Source: Saturnia japonica (Eukaryota > Arthropoda > Insecta > Lepidoptera > Saturniidae). Taken from it: DNA of 64,000 nt. The position numbers were made by a program, and so were the translations under genes. Below the pieces are notes generated by a model. That model was not told the DNA's origin. It was given only the letters and a program-made list of their open reading frames with translations, and searched no databases. Of this stretch, positions 1-11,783 are shown one piece after another (position 1 is the stretch's first letter; each line of letters opens with the position of its first letter). The stretch spans positions 5,270,001 through 5,334,000 of the forward strand of contig CM065323.1 of the NCBI GenBank assembly GCA_033032175.1, read 5' to 3'.

Positions 1-122
1 CCCGATTAATCTCAATAGGCTCGCACTCTATTTCATGGGACCTAAAAAACATACACGGCGAACTGTGCGTGTACATTAGTACACCTCTGCCTAACCCGTC
101 GGGGATACAGGCGTGATGTTAT
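1..122 (+). repeat. SINE family A, 3' part
   Basis: This matches the body and tail of the SINE at 390-638 (the gcccgattaat, tacacctctgcctaaccc and ggggatacaggcgtgatg motifs). Its tRNA-like head is outside the window. It abuts a family B SINE fragment at 127. Confidence 0.75.
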
Positions 123-126
123 GTTA

Positions 127-254
127 ACTACCACCCTCAAGTTGAAAATATGGTACCAAGCACTTATAAGTGTGTTCCGGTAGCTGCAACAGCTAGCATG
201 TTACATTCTAGGGCCACATCGCCACTTAACAACAAGTGAGATTTTGAACAAACA
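127..254 (+). repeat. SINE family B, 3' part
   Basis: The body shared by family B copies is present: ccaccctcaagttgaaaat, then gtgttccggtagctgca, then gggccacatcgccactta. The tRNA-like head is missing, so the copy is 5' truncated. Confidence 0.65.
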
Positions 255-389
255 CTAAATTCTATAAATAATTAAATGTAAATGATTTAACAAATGGATC
301 TGTGATTCACACTCGTCGACCGCACAAATTAGGTTCAAATATTACAATATCCTTTAGCTATTTTACAAGTACAAAATATTTAGATTTTA

Positions 390-638
390 ACTGCCTCATT
401 AGCCTAGTGGTCTTGAGCGCGAGTGCTGTGCTCGAGATCCTGGGTTCGATTCCCATGTCGAGCAAAATGTTATTGGGTGTTTTTATGAAATTCTCAGTAG
501 CAGCTCAGAGTTTAGCTTTGTGCCCGATTAATGGCAATAGGCTCGTCCCCTATTACTTGGGACTTAAAAACATACCTGACGAATTGTGGGTGTACATTAA
601 TACACCTCTGCCTAACCCTTCGGGGATACAGGCGTGAT
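390..638 (+). repeat. SINE family A, near full length
   Basis: The head resembles a tRNA and carries an internal RNA polymerase III promoter: an A-box-like tagcctagtgg and a B-box-like ggttcgattcc about 45 bases apart. A roughly 170-base unrelated body follows, ending in ggggatacaggcgtgatg. Further copies occur at 1, 30705, 44181, 51170 and 55751. The head is part of a SINE and is not a functional tRNA gene. Confidence 0.8.
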
Positions 639-1794
639 GGTACGTTTTTCCAATAAAATATTAAATGTTTTTTGAAAAATGTGATTCAAATACAAAATAA
701 AAATACGTATTTTACATTTCATAGAATTGCATTTAGTTTTTTTTTCATATAATTCACCTATTAAATTAATTAATTTTCTATAGTTACCACATGGCATAAA
801 GACTCCTGTTTTTGCTGTTAACGGTAGAATACACGCGAGCGTAATGATTTCTTTATGGGTGTTATGACCGTTCGCTCTATGGAGGGTACAGTTCTCCTAT
901 ATACAAATATACTATGTGTTTATAAAGTAATGAAAAACGTCCTAAATGAAGTACAAGTTGAAAGTGTTCTGCTCTAAGCAGCAAACTACAATTAAAAAAT
1001 CCACAAAAATGGCGCTAGCGTAGCAAAAGGAAATTATACTTTTTCGTAATTTTTCGTAACTACTGTAAAACTTAAAAATAAATTGATTAGTAATTGTGGA
1101 GTGTAAAGTTGTAACTTTAAAATCTTTAAATTTAAAAGTAATAACTTTTGATGTGATCTTTAAAATTTTCGCACTTGCTACACTGTGACGCTACGCTAAT
1201 ATGACGCTTTTTGACAGACACTTTTTCAGACAAAGAGATGACGATTCTGAGGCCCTAGCCAAGTTGCATAGCTACAATCGTAAATGCTAACGAAAAGGAA
1301 AAAAAATGGAATAGTCATATATCTATATTAAATCACGTGAACAAATATGTCAATTCCATAAATTTTTTTCGTCTTCGTTAGCGTTTAAGATTGTAGATAG
1401 GCGACTTGTCTAGGTCCCCTGGTGTCTACCCTGAACGGGCATCTAACTTCACTCCTGCACACCCACCGCCGCGACCTCCCTCTCTCCGGCAACTTAAGCC
1501 TAGGTACGTTCCTCGGTGTGAAACCCTTGAGTCTGGCAGCCGTCCGCGCGATACTGGTGACACTGAACTTACAATCACTTAGCTACCCACACACAATATG
1601 TTCATACATACGTGCACACCACACAAGTACATACATTCTGTAAGAGATCTTTTTTTCCTTTTTTTACTCTAGTTAATGTAGACCATATTTCCAGATAACT
1701 AAAAACATTTACACATTCCTCCTCATTTCCTTCCCTCCTCCCAGGAGGCAGGGACATGTATATGTGTAAATGTTAGTTTAGCTCGAATTTTACG

Positions 1795-2060
1795 GATAGG
1801 GAATTAGTCAGATCGCGACTTCATTGCAATTGCGGCAACAGCCCAAGCCGAGATCCGGCCACTTTGGCACCTTTGCGCGCTTCATGCCCCCGTTTTGCGG
1901 CTGAGTGCCTTAAGCGCTCGCTCCCAAGCCCAGTAAAGCTGGGAAAGCCATCAGCGGCTCTATTTGTTTAGGGCTCCTAGGGCTAACAGTGTAGTCAGTT
2001 CTAAAAAGTCCCTACCCTCTAAAGTTTTAGACGAGGGAATGTGCCGATTCGCGACTCTCT
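1795..2060 (+). repeat. Repeat family C fragment
   Basis: This GC-richer interspersed repeat has the signature gcggctgagtgcc...agcgctcg...aagcc, then a gggctaacagtgtagtc end. The same signatures recur at 5570-5700 and 61990-62110 in this orientation, and reversed at about 20085-20150 and 30262-30330. The class is not resolved; it is probably part of a non-LTR element. Confidence 0.5.
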
Positions 2061-3164
2061 ACAATTGACAGTTCCGTCAGTTCAGTGGTGAATGTACGCG
2101 GCCAGTCACAAGCCTTGCTGAACCAGGAGTTGAACTAAACACCGGGTTATCCCAAAAAACGACAAGCCTATGCGTGTTTTACGGTCTACCTGGTTATGGT
2201 AATCGCCACACCTATAGTACTTGAACTACACATCTATACAATTAATAGACACTTGTCTGTTTGTAATGTCAAAAAAAAAACAGTTTTTTACTAAATGCAT
2301 ATGAAAATATATACGGTACACATATAACAAAACATCAATTAAAAAAAAGTTCTGTATGTCTGTCTGTCTGTTCGTTCCGGGTAATCTCCGAAACGGTTGG
2401 ACCAATTTTGACGGGACTTTAATTTTGCCGATGTTATTAGGAGTAACTTAGGCTACTTTTATTTAAGAAAAATAATTAGAGTTCCACGCAAATTCAAAAA
2501 AATTGGTCACGGTGAATCAATTCCGGCGCATAATTGGCTGACGCTGCCTAAACTATAAAGATATATCTAATAAATATAGTACATCATAGTAGATATTTTA
2601 AAAAACCTAAAAAAAAGTCTATCTTCTAAGGACACCCACAATAAGCATTTTTATCTTTATAACATACGGGAGCGAAGGTAGAACGATTCTCGCATGTATC
2701 CTATTGACGGAAGTCTGTAGTCCACGCGAACGCAGCCGCGGTCACAACTAGTATGAAATAAAAAATATGTATTCCTGCAAATCAACAAATAAAATCCCAC
2801 TTCCAATTAATTTTCATCCAGAAAATGTACTCAATCAAATTTTTATTAATATAAAAATTAATTAAAAATTTCCACTCTACAATGGAGGAAATAAAACGAA
2901 AACGTCATCTGACTGATTATGAAATATGATATGTAAGGTACATCCAGTTCAGGTGTCGCTCTTGATACCGTGGAAAGGATTAAATCACTTTAAATTAATT
3001 GAGTTTTGTTGGACCTTTAACTTTGTTTATTTACTGGAGTAACATTTTTTAAATCTGTACTAATATTATAAACCTCAATTGTTATTTTGTTTGTTTATTT
3101 GAACGCGCTTAATCTACGGAACTACTAGTCGGACTTGTAAAATTCTTATTGAATTTTATAGCCA

Positions 3165-3420
3165 GTAAACTGTGCTGGCGACTTCGTCCGCGTGGTATTT
3201 CGTATGCGGCGACAGCGGCGAATGGGAAAGTACGCGTGGGGCGCGCGCGTTATTGGACACTGATACTTTAATTTATTTTCGCGGAACCATCGTTATATTT
3301 TTAAAATAAAAGTAGTCTAAGTTACTTTTTATATCATCAGCTATCTGTCAGTGAGAGTTCTGTCAAAATCTATCCAACCGTATTAAAGATTAGCCAAAAC
3401 AAACAGAAAGACTACATAGA
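3165..3420 (+). repeat. Repeat family E copy (lepidopteran interspersed type)
   Basis: It starts near ctggcgacttcgtccgcgtgg, passes a ttcgcggaacc segment, and ends near a gtgagagttctgtcaaaat segment and aagattagccaaaacaaac. The same ordered motifs occur at 10258-10560, and the later ones at about 52190-52440. The class is unknown from this sequence alone. Confidence 0.55.
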
Positions 3421-3559
3421 TCGTAAAAATAAATAAAAATTGTTTTTTTGTTAGTTATATGTACCATATTAAGTAAGCTACAAGTATGTCAGAGGTCGAT
3501 GGAACATAATATATTAAACATAAAACAAAAAGACAGAATAAAATGTTCAGTTATAAGGG

Positions 3560-3765
3560 AAACAACAAATGTAATAGATGTGCGTATGAACAGGGATGAA
3601 TGAACTAAAATAGTAACTACCTGGTAAGGAAAAAAGAAAAGTGGGGAGACCGAAAGAGAGATATTTAGATGAGATAATCAAGGTGGTTGGTGAAGACTAG
3701 ATCAAAGTGGCGAAGGGTAGAGAGATTTGGAAAGAAAAGGAGAAGATTTACTCGTGAGAGCTCTT
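3560..3765 (+). pseudogene. Non-LTR retrotransposon ORF2 C-terminal relic
   Basis: Read in shifting + frames, the segment gives pieces resembling the C-terminal tail of LINE ORF2 proteins: KIVTTW, then KRKVGRPKERYLDEIIKVVG, then IKVAKGREIWKEKEK. This GRP...W.DEI...W...A..R..W pattern is typical of that tail. Frame changes and stops show it is dead. The class assignment (RTE-like) is inferred. Confidence 0.55.
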
Positions 3766-4514
3766 TAATAGTAGATTTAAGAAAATAAAATTGATATAAT
3801 ATAATATATTCACATAAATGTACGTAATGGAAACATCCACTATTGAAGAAATAAATAGGCTTAAATATATTTTTTCCATTGTAAATATGTATTGAAATTA
3901 GAAAAATAATTTCCCAGATGTTTCAATTGAAATACGACGCTCTAAACTAAAGTGTATCAATATGACGTAGTTTTACGATGTATTTGTTGCTCGTAATCCG
4001 GTCGGTATCTTCCACGATATTTTTTATATATCCTATGCTTCATAGGTGGATTAGGCATAACATTGGTATAAGTTATCGTAAATTTACCTACCTACCTCTA
4101 AATGCCCTATCTCTCATAAGTAAAAAATCCTTTAAAATACTTCATCGCAATCTTCAAACCAGAATTTAATAATTTAAGGTAATTACATAAACCCGTAATA
4201 AAGACAGTCTCTAATGATAATAAATCCTCAAAGGTCACAGACCCTGAAAATACTATCAACAGCCCACGTAGTGGAGATAAAAATAAAATATAAAACATTT
4301 ATTGACCCCATTTCCGGCCCCTTTAGGCCTATCGAAATTGGAGTTGTCTGCCTACTTTTAATATATCAGGCACCGACCCGACATTTCTCTGGAAAATTGG
4401 TTTAAGGGTGAAATAATTAGCATCTAAATCAAATAAAAAATTAACTATTATCTACCATTATGTCTGCTAGTTTCTGATCAACCGTATTTGAAATTTCTTT
4501 AGTGATTTATTTTT

Positions 4515-4690
4515 ACTTGGGGCAGCTCAACTGGTGGTACGGATTGGAGCTAAATAGCCTTATGATGTGTTCCTGTGGTGTGTAGGGTTTCCAGAGTTCT
4601 TTGGAGATGGGGGTTCAAGGTTAGCAAGGCACTAGTGATATTTATTGTGTTACAAGTGTTCATAAACTACGATAACCGCATACCATGAGG
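4515..4690 (+). repeat. Interspersed repeat, LINE-3'-like
   Basis: It begins ttacttggggcag, has a ggtttccagag block and gcactagt, and ends near ataaccgcataccat. The same ordered motifs appear at 49320-49510, so the two are copies of one family. No coding sequence is visible. Confidence 0.5.
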
Positions 4691-5569
4691 CCGACTATTT
4701 CTTGCCAACTTAGTTGTGTACAAAACCGGTAATATCAAAACATAAACGGCTAAATACAACCTAATGCTGAATTATGCTCTTAGTATAATAATTCATAGTG
4801 TATTATCATGATCATATAAAAGGGGATTCCTTGTCATAACATATGAAGAGGCATTTAAGTATTTTTGGTTCCAATTAAAAGAGTCAATTTAACAAGTCAA
4901 TATATTAAAGAAATCTATGTACATAAGTCACCCGCGTGTACGCTACTGAGCAAATCAAGTGTATTGTAGTCAATTTATATTGTTTAAATTCATCAAAACA
5001 AATATTAGGTGTTTGCGTTATTTGCCTTATTTGTGCAAATAAAAGTAAGCACTAAGGTTTAACAACCGACCTGTGAGAGTAGGTCTGTTTAGGATGCCAA
5101 TTAATCGATTTTATATAATACGGTTAAAATTTTAGACAGAAGTAGAAGGAATGCGTTATTTCTTAAAGCTTATTTTTTAATTATGTACAATTAATATTGT
5201 ATAGTTGATCACAGTCATTTTTGAGTTTTGGAACTTTGAACAACTGTGGATAAAGAATTTATGAATTTATTACACTACAAATATAATTACACAAGGGTTG
5301 AAAATACGTAAATAGTACCTTAAACTGTCTATTTTTCAAATATGTAAAAGAAAAAAATGTTCAATTTATTAATTTTGACCCTTTTCCTTGATGTAGTAAT
5401 TTTGACAAACTGTTATTAAAAAATAGAAATATTTCATGCAATCTTACTCAAACTCTAACATACATCGAATTTCACATGCTTACAATTCGAAGAATATTCT
5501 TATTCAAAATTATACATCTTTGAATGTGACTTAGTGCAATTTTAGGACAGCTTCGCACTTTGTCACCAC

Positions 5570-5700
5570 TGAGTTTGTTGATCCTGCTTTCGCGGCTGAG
5601 TGCCTCCAGCGCTCGCCCCCAATCCCGGTGAAGCTGTAAAACCCTTCTGAAGCTTCAGGACTGTTAAGGCTTATAGTATAGTCAGATCGAAAAAAGTCCT
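5570..5700 (+). repeat. Repeat family C fragment
   Basis: The gcggctgagtgcctccagcg motif and the downstream gttaaggcttatagtatagtc correspond to the copies at 1795 and 61990. Confidence 0.55.
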
Positions 5701-5829
5701 TTCTATGTTGTTCTAGTAAATTTACTGTAATATAATGATAAATGAAGTCAAAATAATACTTTTTATCCAATAAAATAAGCTTCTGTACAAAACAAATTAT
5801 AACTCGATTGAGAGTTTAAAAAAAAATTT

Positions 5830-6150
5830 GGTAGCTCGGCAACTCGACGGTACTGTCCCTGATGGTAAGCACTGTACAATCCTATCACAACGGTGACCAC
5901 CGACAGATCGTAATCCATCGACTGTCACCGCAGTCATACCAGCCTGCATTAATTTAACTGGTTATGCAAAAGCTGATCCCAAAACGTGACATGCAAAAGC
6001 GAGTCACTATGACGGACTTTTCACCACATGTATGGTGTTCGCGAACTAGTCCGGCAAAATAGCCCTACCACCCCGCTATCGCCATTTCCTAATTCGTTGT
6101 TCAGCAGGGTGCACCACGTGCAATTGGACACCCCTTACACCCCAACAATT
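5830..6150 (+). repeat. Repeat family D copy
   Basis: It carries ggtactgtccctgatggtaagca, a cggtgaccaccgacagatcg block, cagcctgcattaatttaact, and a gcagggtgcaccacgtgca end. The copy at 36706-37060 matches it over almost its whole length. Shorter relatives lie at 38040-38165 and, more diverged, at 9830-10145. Confidence 0.65.
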
Positions 6151-6920
6151 ATTTATTGTAATATAATTTAATTCTTTACTTTTATTTATGCTTGTAAAAG
6201 TGAATGAAAAAAATAATAATTTAAGTTTATAATAATCATAAATAAAGTTATCATAATTAACAAAGCTAATGGAAGACACCCATTATTATTTACTATTATT
6301 TTTGTATTAATTTACCCGATTATTGTTTCAATGTTTGTTATGTTTGTTGTATGCCAAATTAAAACATATTGAATCTGAAAAGCTGACTTATGTTTCTCGC
6401 TTTCCTATATTTTGAAAACCGAGTCCCGCTTTATATGTCCCAATATGATTGCAAATTTCCAACAAATCCATGCAAAATTTGGCAGACCTATTAATACTGT
6501 CGTTTTTGAGCAAATAGTATATCAGCGCTATTCCAAATGGCGGTTTGAGATATAAATCAGCTTCAGTCTACACGAGAGATTTATTAAGATATTATTATTA
6601 GACAGCTATCTCATTAAAACTCTTTTGTATATTGAACAATTTTCTAAAACAGTCTTAAAATTTACTTATACTTTCATAAAATTAATAAAACTTCGTAACA
6701 AATCCATTCTAAAATTCTATTTTTTTAATAATGTTATTTTATTCGATAAATATTCACATATTTTAACATTACAATTGAATGCTCTTAAATTTGTACCTTT
6801 TGTCAACATTCGAAATGAGTGTATTTACTTTGATATTGAATAAAGTCTTTTATGAAATAATATTTGAAAAATATGATAGAGTTATTTTATTTCTTTATTG
6901 GTTTACACAATGTTGGTTGG

Positions 6921-7200
6921 TCATAATCTCATCTGATATTAAGTGATGACGTGGCCGATGATGGTAACACATTAAACCTAGTGGGAGGAATAGCTCTCAA
7001 GGACAGCTGCCGGAAAAAAGTATAGGTGTTTGGCTATAGATTTTTATCTTAAGGTGGTAGCTAGCTAGGTGGGTATAAAAAAAAACACGCCCAAAATGCA
7101 TAGCATTTTCATCACTGTTTCCTTCATCGCATGCTCAGGTTTATTGCAGGGATTTGAACTCACGTTTATCGACGCGGCATCCTTACACGCTACTACTGTA
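6921..7200 (-). repeat. SINE family B copy
   Basis: Reverse orientation. The tRNA-like head lies at the right end (B-box-like gggatttgaact near 7150 on the + strand), and the body runs left through ggtggtagctagc to the tail near 6921. A small reading frame across it is incidental. Confidence 0.7.
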
Positions 7201-8558
7201 CAATTATTGTTTCATATAAGCAAGCCTTATAGTCTTCACAATTTATACATATTACTACTGTTCACATATAACATTAACTTTTATGATGCGGCTTTATCCA
7301 CGCTTTGTTTATTCGCATATCTTTTATACCTTATTTAGGTTTTAGCTTTTATATATTATTCTAAGCAACTTGTCGCACGTTATATATTTGTCGTACTATG
7401 AATTCGTAAAACTTTCTCCGGACTAGTGTGGTCACCATTCCCCTCCATCCCACATAGTCCTTCAAATATAACGTGAAAAGAAATTCTCTTATATTTCAGG
7501 CATTTTAACCCCTGATACAAAACGAGGGGTATCTGTGTATCTGTTTGACTATCTGTGGTATTGTAGCCCACAAACGGCTGAACCGATTTGTTCTAGTTTT
7601 TTTTTTTTTTTTTTGAAAGGTGACTTGATCGGGTGTGATCTTAACTATGATTTATAAAAATGTACAGCCGTATGAAGATTAACAGCTCTTCTCCAGTTTA
7701 TTAATAGATATGAGCATCTTCCACAGGTCTAAATGAGTCCTTTGGTTCTTTGAATGGTGATTTGGTATTCTGTTACTTCAATGATATTAGTAAAACTTTG
7801 AGTGGATGCTGCAGTCATCGGGGATATGTAGGATACTTAACTCCTTACCAGCTTACAGCAGATATCTCGTATTTGGGCTTATTGGAATGGTCTCAATAAA
7901 CAGTTTACTTGTGTCGGTTTTATTAATTTTCAATTTAGCTTACTCGTGCTAAAAAAAATTTTTAAAAGTAGTCTCGCTGCATATTTATTTATACGTAGTT
8001 TATTTGTTTCAAAAAATCAAATGTTTTATGACTAATATAGATCTAATAAAAATCTAATGTCACAGTTTCTGTTATATTATTTTGATATATCCATCTAACA
8101 TAAATCTATAATCTTATGGAGGTAGGTAGAAAGAATGAAGCGTCAATTTATCTTTATTTGAGAATCCCTTTTGCTTTCTGGTTATTCATTAATTCCACCA
8201 AGCGTCCCCGTTATTTCAGAGTACGTTTTTTCCAAAACATTTCGTACCTGATCTATATGATAATCGAAAATAATCCGCTACTATGGTTCAACAAACTCGG
8301 TTATCAAGATATCTCGAGTCAAATCACGCAGCATCCGGATTGCGAACGGATAACGAAAGTAGGTGGGATTCGAAAACGTGTTCGCTCTACGTAAGTAATG
8401 ATTTTACTGCTACAATAACCTAAACACGATTTCATGACTGAAATTAAACTTTACGAATATGAGTTGGTTAAACTGAATATAGCATGATCGGCTTATAGCA
8501 ATCTAACTATTAAACTAAGGATATAATATTTTTTAATAAATAAGGGTTTTAGAGTTTA

Positions 8559-8740
8559 GCTACAATCTTACCTGATGTGGCCCAAGATGGTAGCATGCTA
8601 AACCGAGTGGAAGGGACTGGCTTTCAAGTGCAGCTGCCGGAACACATCTAAAGGTTCTTAACGACAGATTTTCAACTTATGGCTAGTTGGCCAACATGAT
8701 GTTTTCTTTCAGTGAGAGATTGAAGCAAGTCACTGTTATG
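8559..8740 (-). repeat. SINE family B copy, truncated
   Basis: Reverse orientation. The body motifs gatgtggcccaagatggtag and gtgcagctgccggaacac are clear. The tRNA-like head is missing or too diverged to see. Confidence 0.6.
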
Positions 8741-9446
8741 TGCCCTTTTTTATGGTGGGTATGGGTCAATTAACATGAAATAGGACGGGAGTTTTATGTA
8801 ACGTGACATTTTTTTTTTTCATTAAGCATGACGCCTGTGTAATTTTAAATTTTTATAATATTAAAATACTTTTTATTATAAAACGAAGACATAGTAACAC
8901 TCTCTACTAATCTACATAAGTATGTATGTATAATTATTAATGTAACTTATAATTTACACTTGTCTTCTAGAAGTATTATTATTCCGTGCTTGACTTATAC
9001 TTGTCGGTAAAGCTAATCTGTTTTATAAAAACAGGTCTAGTTTTCAAGTAAAAATGCAGCTGATTACTTAATTTGTTGATGTGGGTCTTGGTAATGAAAT
9101 TTACTTCCATAAGTGCGACACTTTTTTTCACTTGTCTATTTTTCGAACTGTGCATTACATACTTCCAGAGAGACATAAAGCGTACTCAATAATTACACAA
9201 AAGTACATTTGAGATGATTCGCATGAAAATAATTATTTTGCTTAATAGATCTGACGGTTTATTAATCATCAAATTGAAAACCTTATACTTATTTCTATTA
9301 TTGAAATTATCGTTTAATTTGGTTACGAAAGTGGTATATTTTCCTTTTGTTGGCGACAGCGGGACAGATAACTAACCTGTTAGTTATAAAACAATTCTCA
9401 CAACAAATATAGCAAGCAAATAATATTTAAGATCGGTAGTGCTTAC

Positions 9447-9569
9447 CTTAACAACAAGCGCTTCGACCTCTTGATCATATCGCAGAGCAAAATGTAGTTT
9501 TCCACAGAACTCCAGCTCGGCGCTGTCGGTGGAGGACTGGCGTACCAATTCATTCTTGTACAGTTCAGG
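9447..9569 (-). CDS. Syt: Synaptotagmin exon: end of linker and start of C2A domain
   Basis: This is a 41-codon internal exon. Its acceptor ttttcag precedes codon PEL and its donor AAG|gtaagc follows VVK, both phase 0. It begins PELYKNELVRQ and ends with CGKLHFALRYDQEVEALVVK. The latter is the first two beta strands of a C2A domain in the synaptotagmin 3/6/9/10-like style, where a GKL(H/N)F(S/A)LRYD block follows IKPELYK. C2A and C2B bind calcium and phospholipid during regulated exocytosis. The Ca2+-binding loops are encoded further left, outside the window. The exon joins in phase to 39541-39684. The family is clear; which insect paralogue (for example alpha or beta type) is not resolved. 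Confidence 0.9.
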
Positions 9570-9829
9570 CTGAAAATTAAACAATATTTTAAAATTCTAA
9601 TTTCCATTTTCTACCAGTTATTATATTATGAATATATTTATCTAAATCACTACTAAAACTTCTTAGGGGGTAAATCGATAATTGCACGAGAATCGAGAGT
9701 GAAATTTCAAGGACGCATCACGTTTAAGCACATTTCGTTACATGAGAGAGAAAGAAAGAGAGAATGAGAAAGCTAGCTATAGGTATATTTAGTATACAGT
9801 ATAGGCTGTCCGCGTCTCCCTTTTTGAGT

Positions 9830-10145
9830 TATAACAGCTGTATACCACTATACAATCCAAAGATAACGACGACCACCGAGAGATCTGCGCCTGCAAGCCT
9901 CTCGGCAGTGGTATATATACTGGATGGTCCAAAACGCGACAATCTAAAAAAGTCACAGTGGCAAGTTTATATATACCCTTGTGCATGGTGGTCGCAACTC
10001 CGTCGGTTTCATATCCCTACCACCCTTCTTGATTATTTGATATGAACTAGCTGATATCGGAACGCGACAAACCCTAAGCGTGCCACTATGGCCAATGTCA
10101 CAACACCTAGTGTAGGGTGGTCGCGGTCAAATCGGACACAATTCT
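9830..10145 (+). repeat. Repeat family D relative, diverged
   Basis: Block order resembles family D: gacgaccaccgagagatc, then ggtccaaaacgcgacaatc, then gtggtcgcaactc and gtcgcggtcaaatcgg. Similarity is partial, so membership is tentative. Confidence 0.4.
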
Positions 10146-10257
10146 CATATCCACAGCACATTGCAAAACACAGCAGCATTTTTTAGTTAGATAATTTGTT
10201 GTAACAATTATTTGTTCTCAAAATGTAAGTTTTTTTGCAATTTGTTATCTAATTAGC

Positions 10258-10560
10258 TTTGCCTGCGACTTTGTCCGCGTGGAATTCCATATGCGACGGC
10301 GGCGGCGAAAGGGAATATGCGTGCCGGGCCGGGCGTGGTACTGATCACTGCTACTTTAGTTTATATTACTTTCACGGAACCCTAATTTTAAAAACAAAAA
10401 TATCCTAATTTACACCTTACTACATCAGCTACCTCCTGCCAGTGAAAGTCTCGTCAAAATCGGCCCAACCATTTCCGAGATTAGCCGGAACAACCGGGCA
10501 GACTTACCTACGTACTATATATACTTTCATATACATTTAGTAAAAATCTGTTATTTTGAC
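10258..10560 (+). repeat. Repeat family E copy
   Basis: It starts at cctgcgactttgtccgcgtgg and contains the cacggaacc and gtgaaagtctcgtcaaaat blocks, then gattagccggaacaaccggg. This is a very common organisation in lepidopteran DNA and matches the copy at 3165. Confidence 0.6.
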
Positions 10561-10994
10561 ATTACAAAAAGGCACTCCAACTTTATTAATTGTATAGAGT
10601 ATGTATTATTTGTATGTTATTTTAAGCTCATTTGAACAATTGTATATATATTTCAAATACAATTTAAAAATTAATTTTTCGATAATGTATTTGCAATATT
10701 TTCCCAAATAAATTACTTATTACGTGGAAAATTGCTTAGAAAGAAGCTACAACTTTTTACAATTTCCATTTAAAGTTAGGTATTGATTCACTCGAATACA
10801 TTATGAAAGTTATAGATTATTTACATTTGAAACTAGTTTACGATGAGATAGTATACAGTCGGAAGGAAAGAACATTTATTAACGAGTTATTTAGTTCAAT
10901 TTTTTTTTAATTAAAGTTAATACACAAATTCAAGATAAATTGTTGAAAAGGAAACAGTACAAATAAACGAACCAAAAGAAAATTAAAAAAAAAT

Positions 10995-11191
10995 TGAAAT
11001 AGCCCTTTAAAGATTTTCAAATTATAAAACAGACTTACTGTAATAGACATTAGTTTGCAGACTTTTTGACAGTTGGTTTCGTTATTGGTTCAGAGCGATC
11101 GCGATCGCTCCGACTTCCGATTGGTAGACAGCTACAGTTGTTAAGTTATTATGGATGGCTACAACGCCATCTAACATAATTTATGCGAACA
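10995..11191 (-). repeat. 3' LTR of the BEL/Pao element
   Basis: 197 bp, TG...CA, essentially identical to 16165-16361. It includes an 18-bp perfect palindrome of gcgatc type at 11093-11110 and a short gatggc/gccatc inverted repeat near its right end. Confidence 0.95.
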
Positions 11192-11203
11192 TTCCGCCCA
11201 CCA
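11192..11203 (-). promoter_or_regulatory. Polypurine tract of the BEL/Pao element
   Basis: Directly upstream of the 3' LTR in element sense is a purine-rich run, read on the minus strand as ggtgggcggaa. This is where plus-strand DNA synthesis would be primed. It is interrupted by two pyrimidines, so it is a modest tract. Confidence 0.6.
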
Positions 11204-11243
11204 AGAACTTCGTTCTTCCTGTAGCCGCCCACCGTGATGGTTA

Positions 11244-11774
11244 TTAGTTGGAGATGGGTAAAGCAACCAGCTTCGACACTGGTAGCTTGAGGAAGCCATT
11301 ACTGCTTCTCAAAGACACTACCCTAATTTCCCCATCCGGCACCGGATGTGTACCTACCACCCTTGCCATAAGCCATTTTGTAGGAGGTAGTGAGGGTTCC
11401 TTAACTAGAACGACATCCCCTGTACTTGGTGCACCGGTCTTATTTTGCCACTTATGTCGCTGTTGTAGAACATGTAAATACTCAGTGCTCCATCTTTGCC
11501 AGAAATGGCCTGTCATCCGTTGGACTAACTTCCACCTATCTAAGGGAGTGATATGTAGGTCATTATATTGGCAGTCAGGAATAGCAACTAAAGGTTCACC
11601 CACTAAAAAATGTGATGGAGTTAGCGCACTAATATCATCTGGATGATCATTTAATCCACAGATTGGTCGCGAATTTAAGTAGGCCTCTATCTGTGTGAGT
11701 AAAGTTGCCATTTCTTCATAAGTGAGTGTTGAATTCCCCAAAACCTTCGTTAAGTGCGTCTTTGCTGACTTCAC
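11244..11774 (-). pseudogene. BEL/Pao integrase C-terminal part and DUF5641-like tail
   Basis: This 176-codon open frame continues in the same frame as the 11784-13268 frame, after a single stop codon. It starts with the last part of the integrase core (MKSAKTHLTKVLG, then ALTPSHFLVGEPL) and continues through RWKLVQRMTGHFWQRWSTEY to GDVVLVKEPSLPPTKWLMARV. That last part is the C-terminal DNA-binding-like module typical of BEL/Pao polyproteins (Pfam DUF5641 type). The natural end of the polyprotein appears to be present about 50 bases before the polypurine tract. Confidence 0.9.
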
Positions 11775-11783
11775 CCCAGCCTC

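Larger units (their letters stand above)
1..9446 (-). other. Intron of the synaptotagmin gene (open to the left edge)
   Basis: This is the sequence downstream of the donor site of the 9447-9569 exon. I looked on the minus strand for the next C2A exon and found none, so the intron runs past position 1. It contains SINE copies, a LINE C-terminal relic and several short repeat fragments (listed separately). The rest is AT-rich and shows no supportable gene. A GC-richer patch at about 1425-1560 has no recognisable protein and is probably an old repeat. Confidence 0.6.

Noticed and set aside
390..465. tRNA gene candidate (also the heads at about 30895-30962, 44380-44445, 23815-23875, 52680-52740 and 26236-26306).
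   Set aside because: A- and B-box-like motifs are present, but they are joined to repeated SINE bodies, occur in many copies, and do not keep a sound acceptor stem.
302..637. 111-codon plus-strand frame; also 50995-51510 and 30616-30819.
   Set aside because: They run through SINE family A copies, including the tRNA-like head. The open frames are incidental to the repeat.
8116..8394. 92-codon plus-strand frame followed by a gtaagt donor-like site.
   Set aside because: No acceptor, partner exon or recognisable domain; it is on the opposite strand to the host gene.
11248..11646. Plus-strand open frame of 132 codons.
   Set aside because: It lies antisense to the clear integrase/DUF5641 coding sequence. 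Other plus-strand frames in 12802-15552 are likewise shadows.
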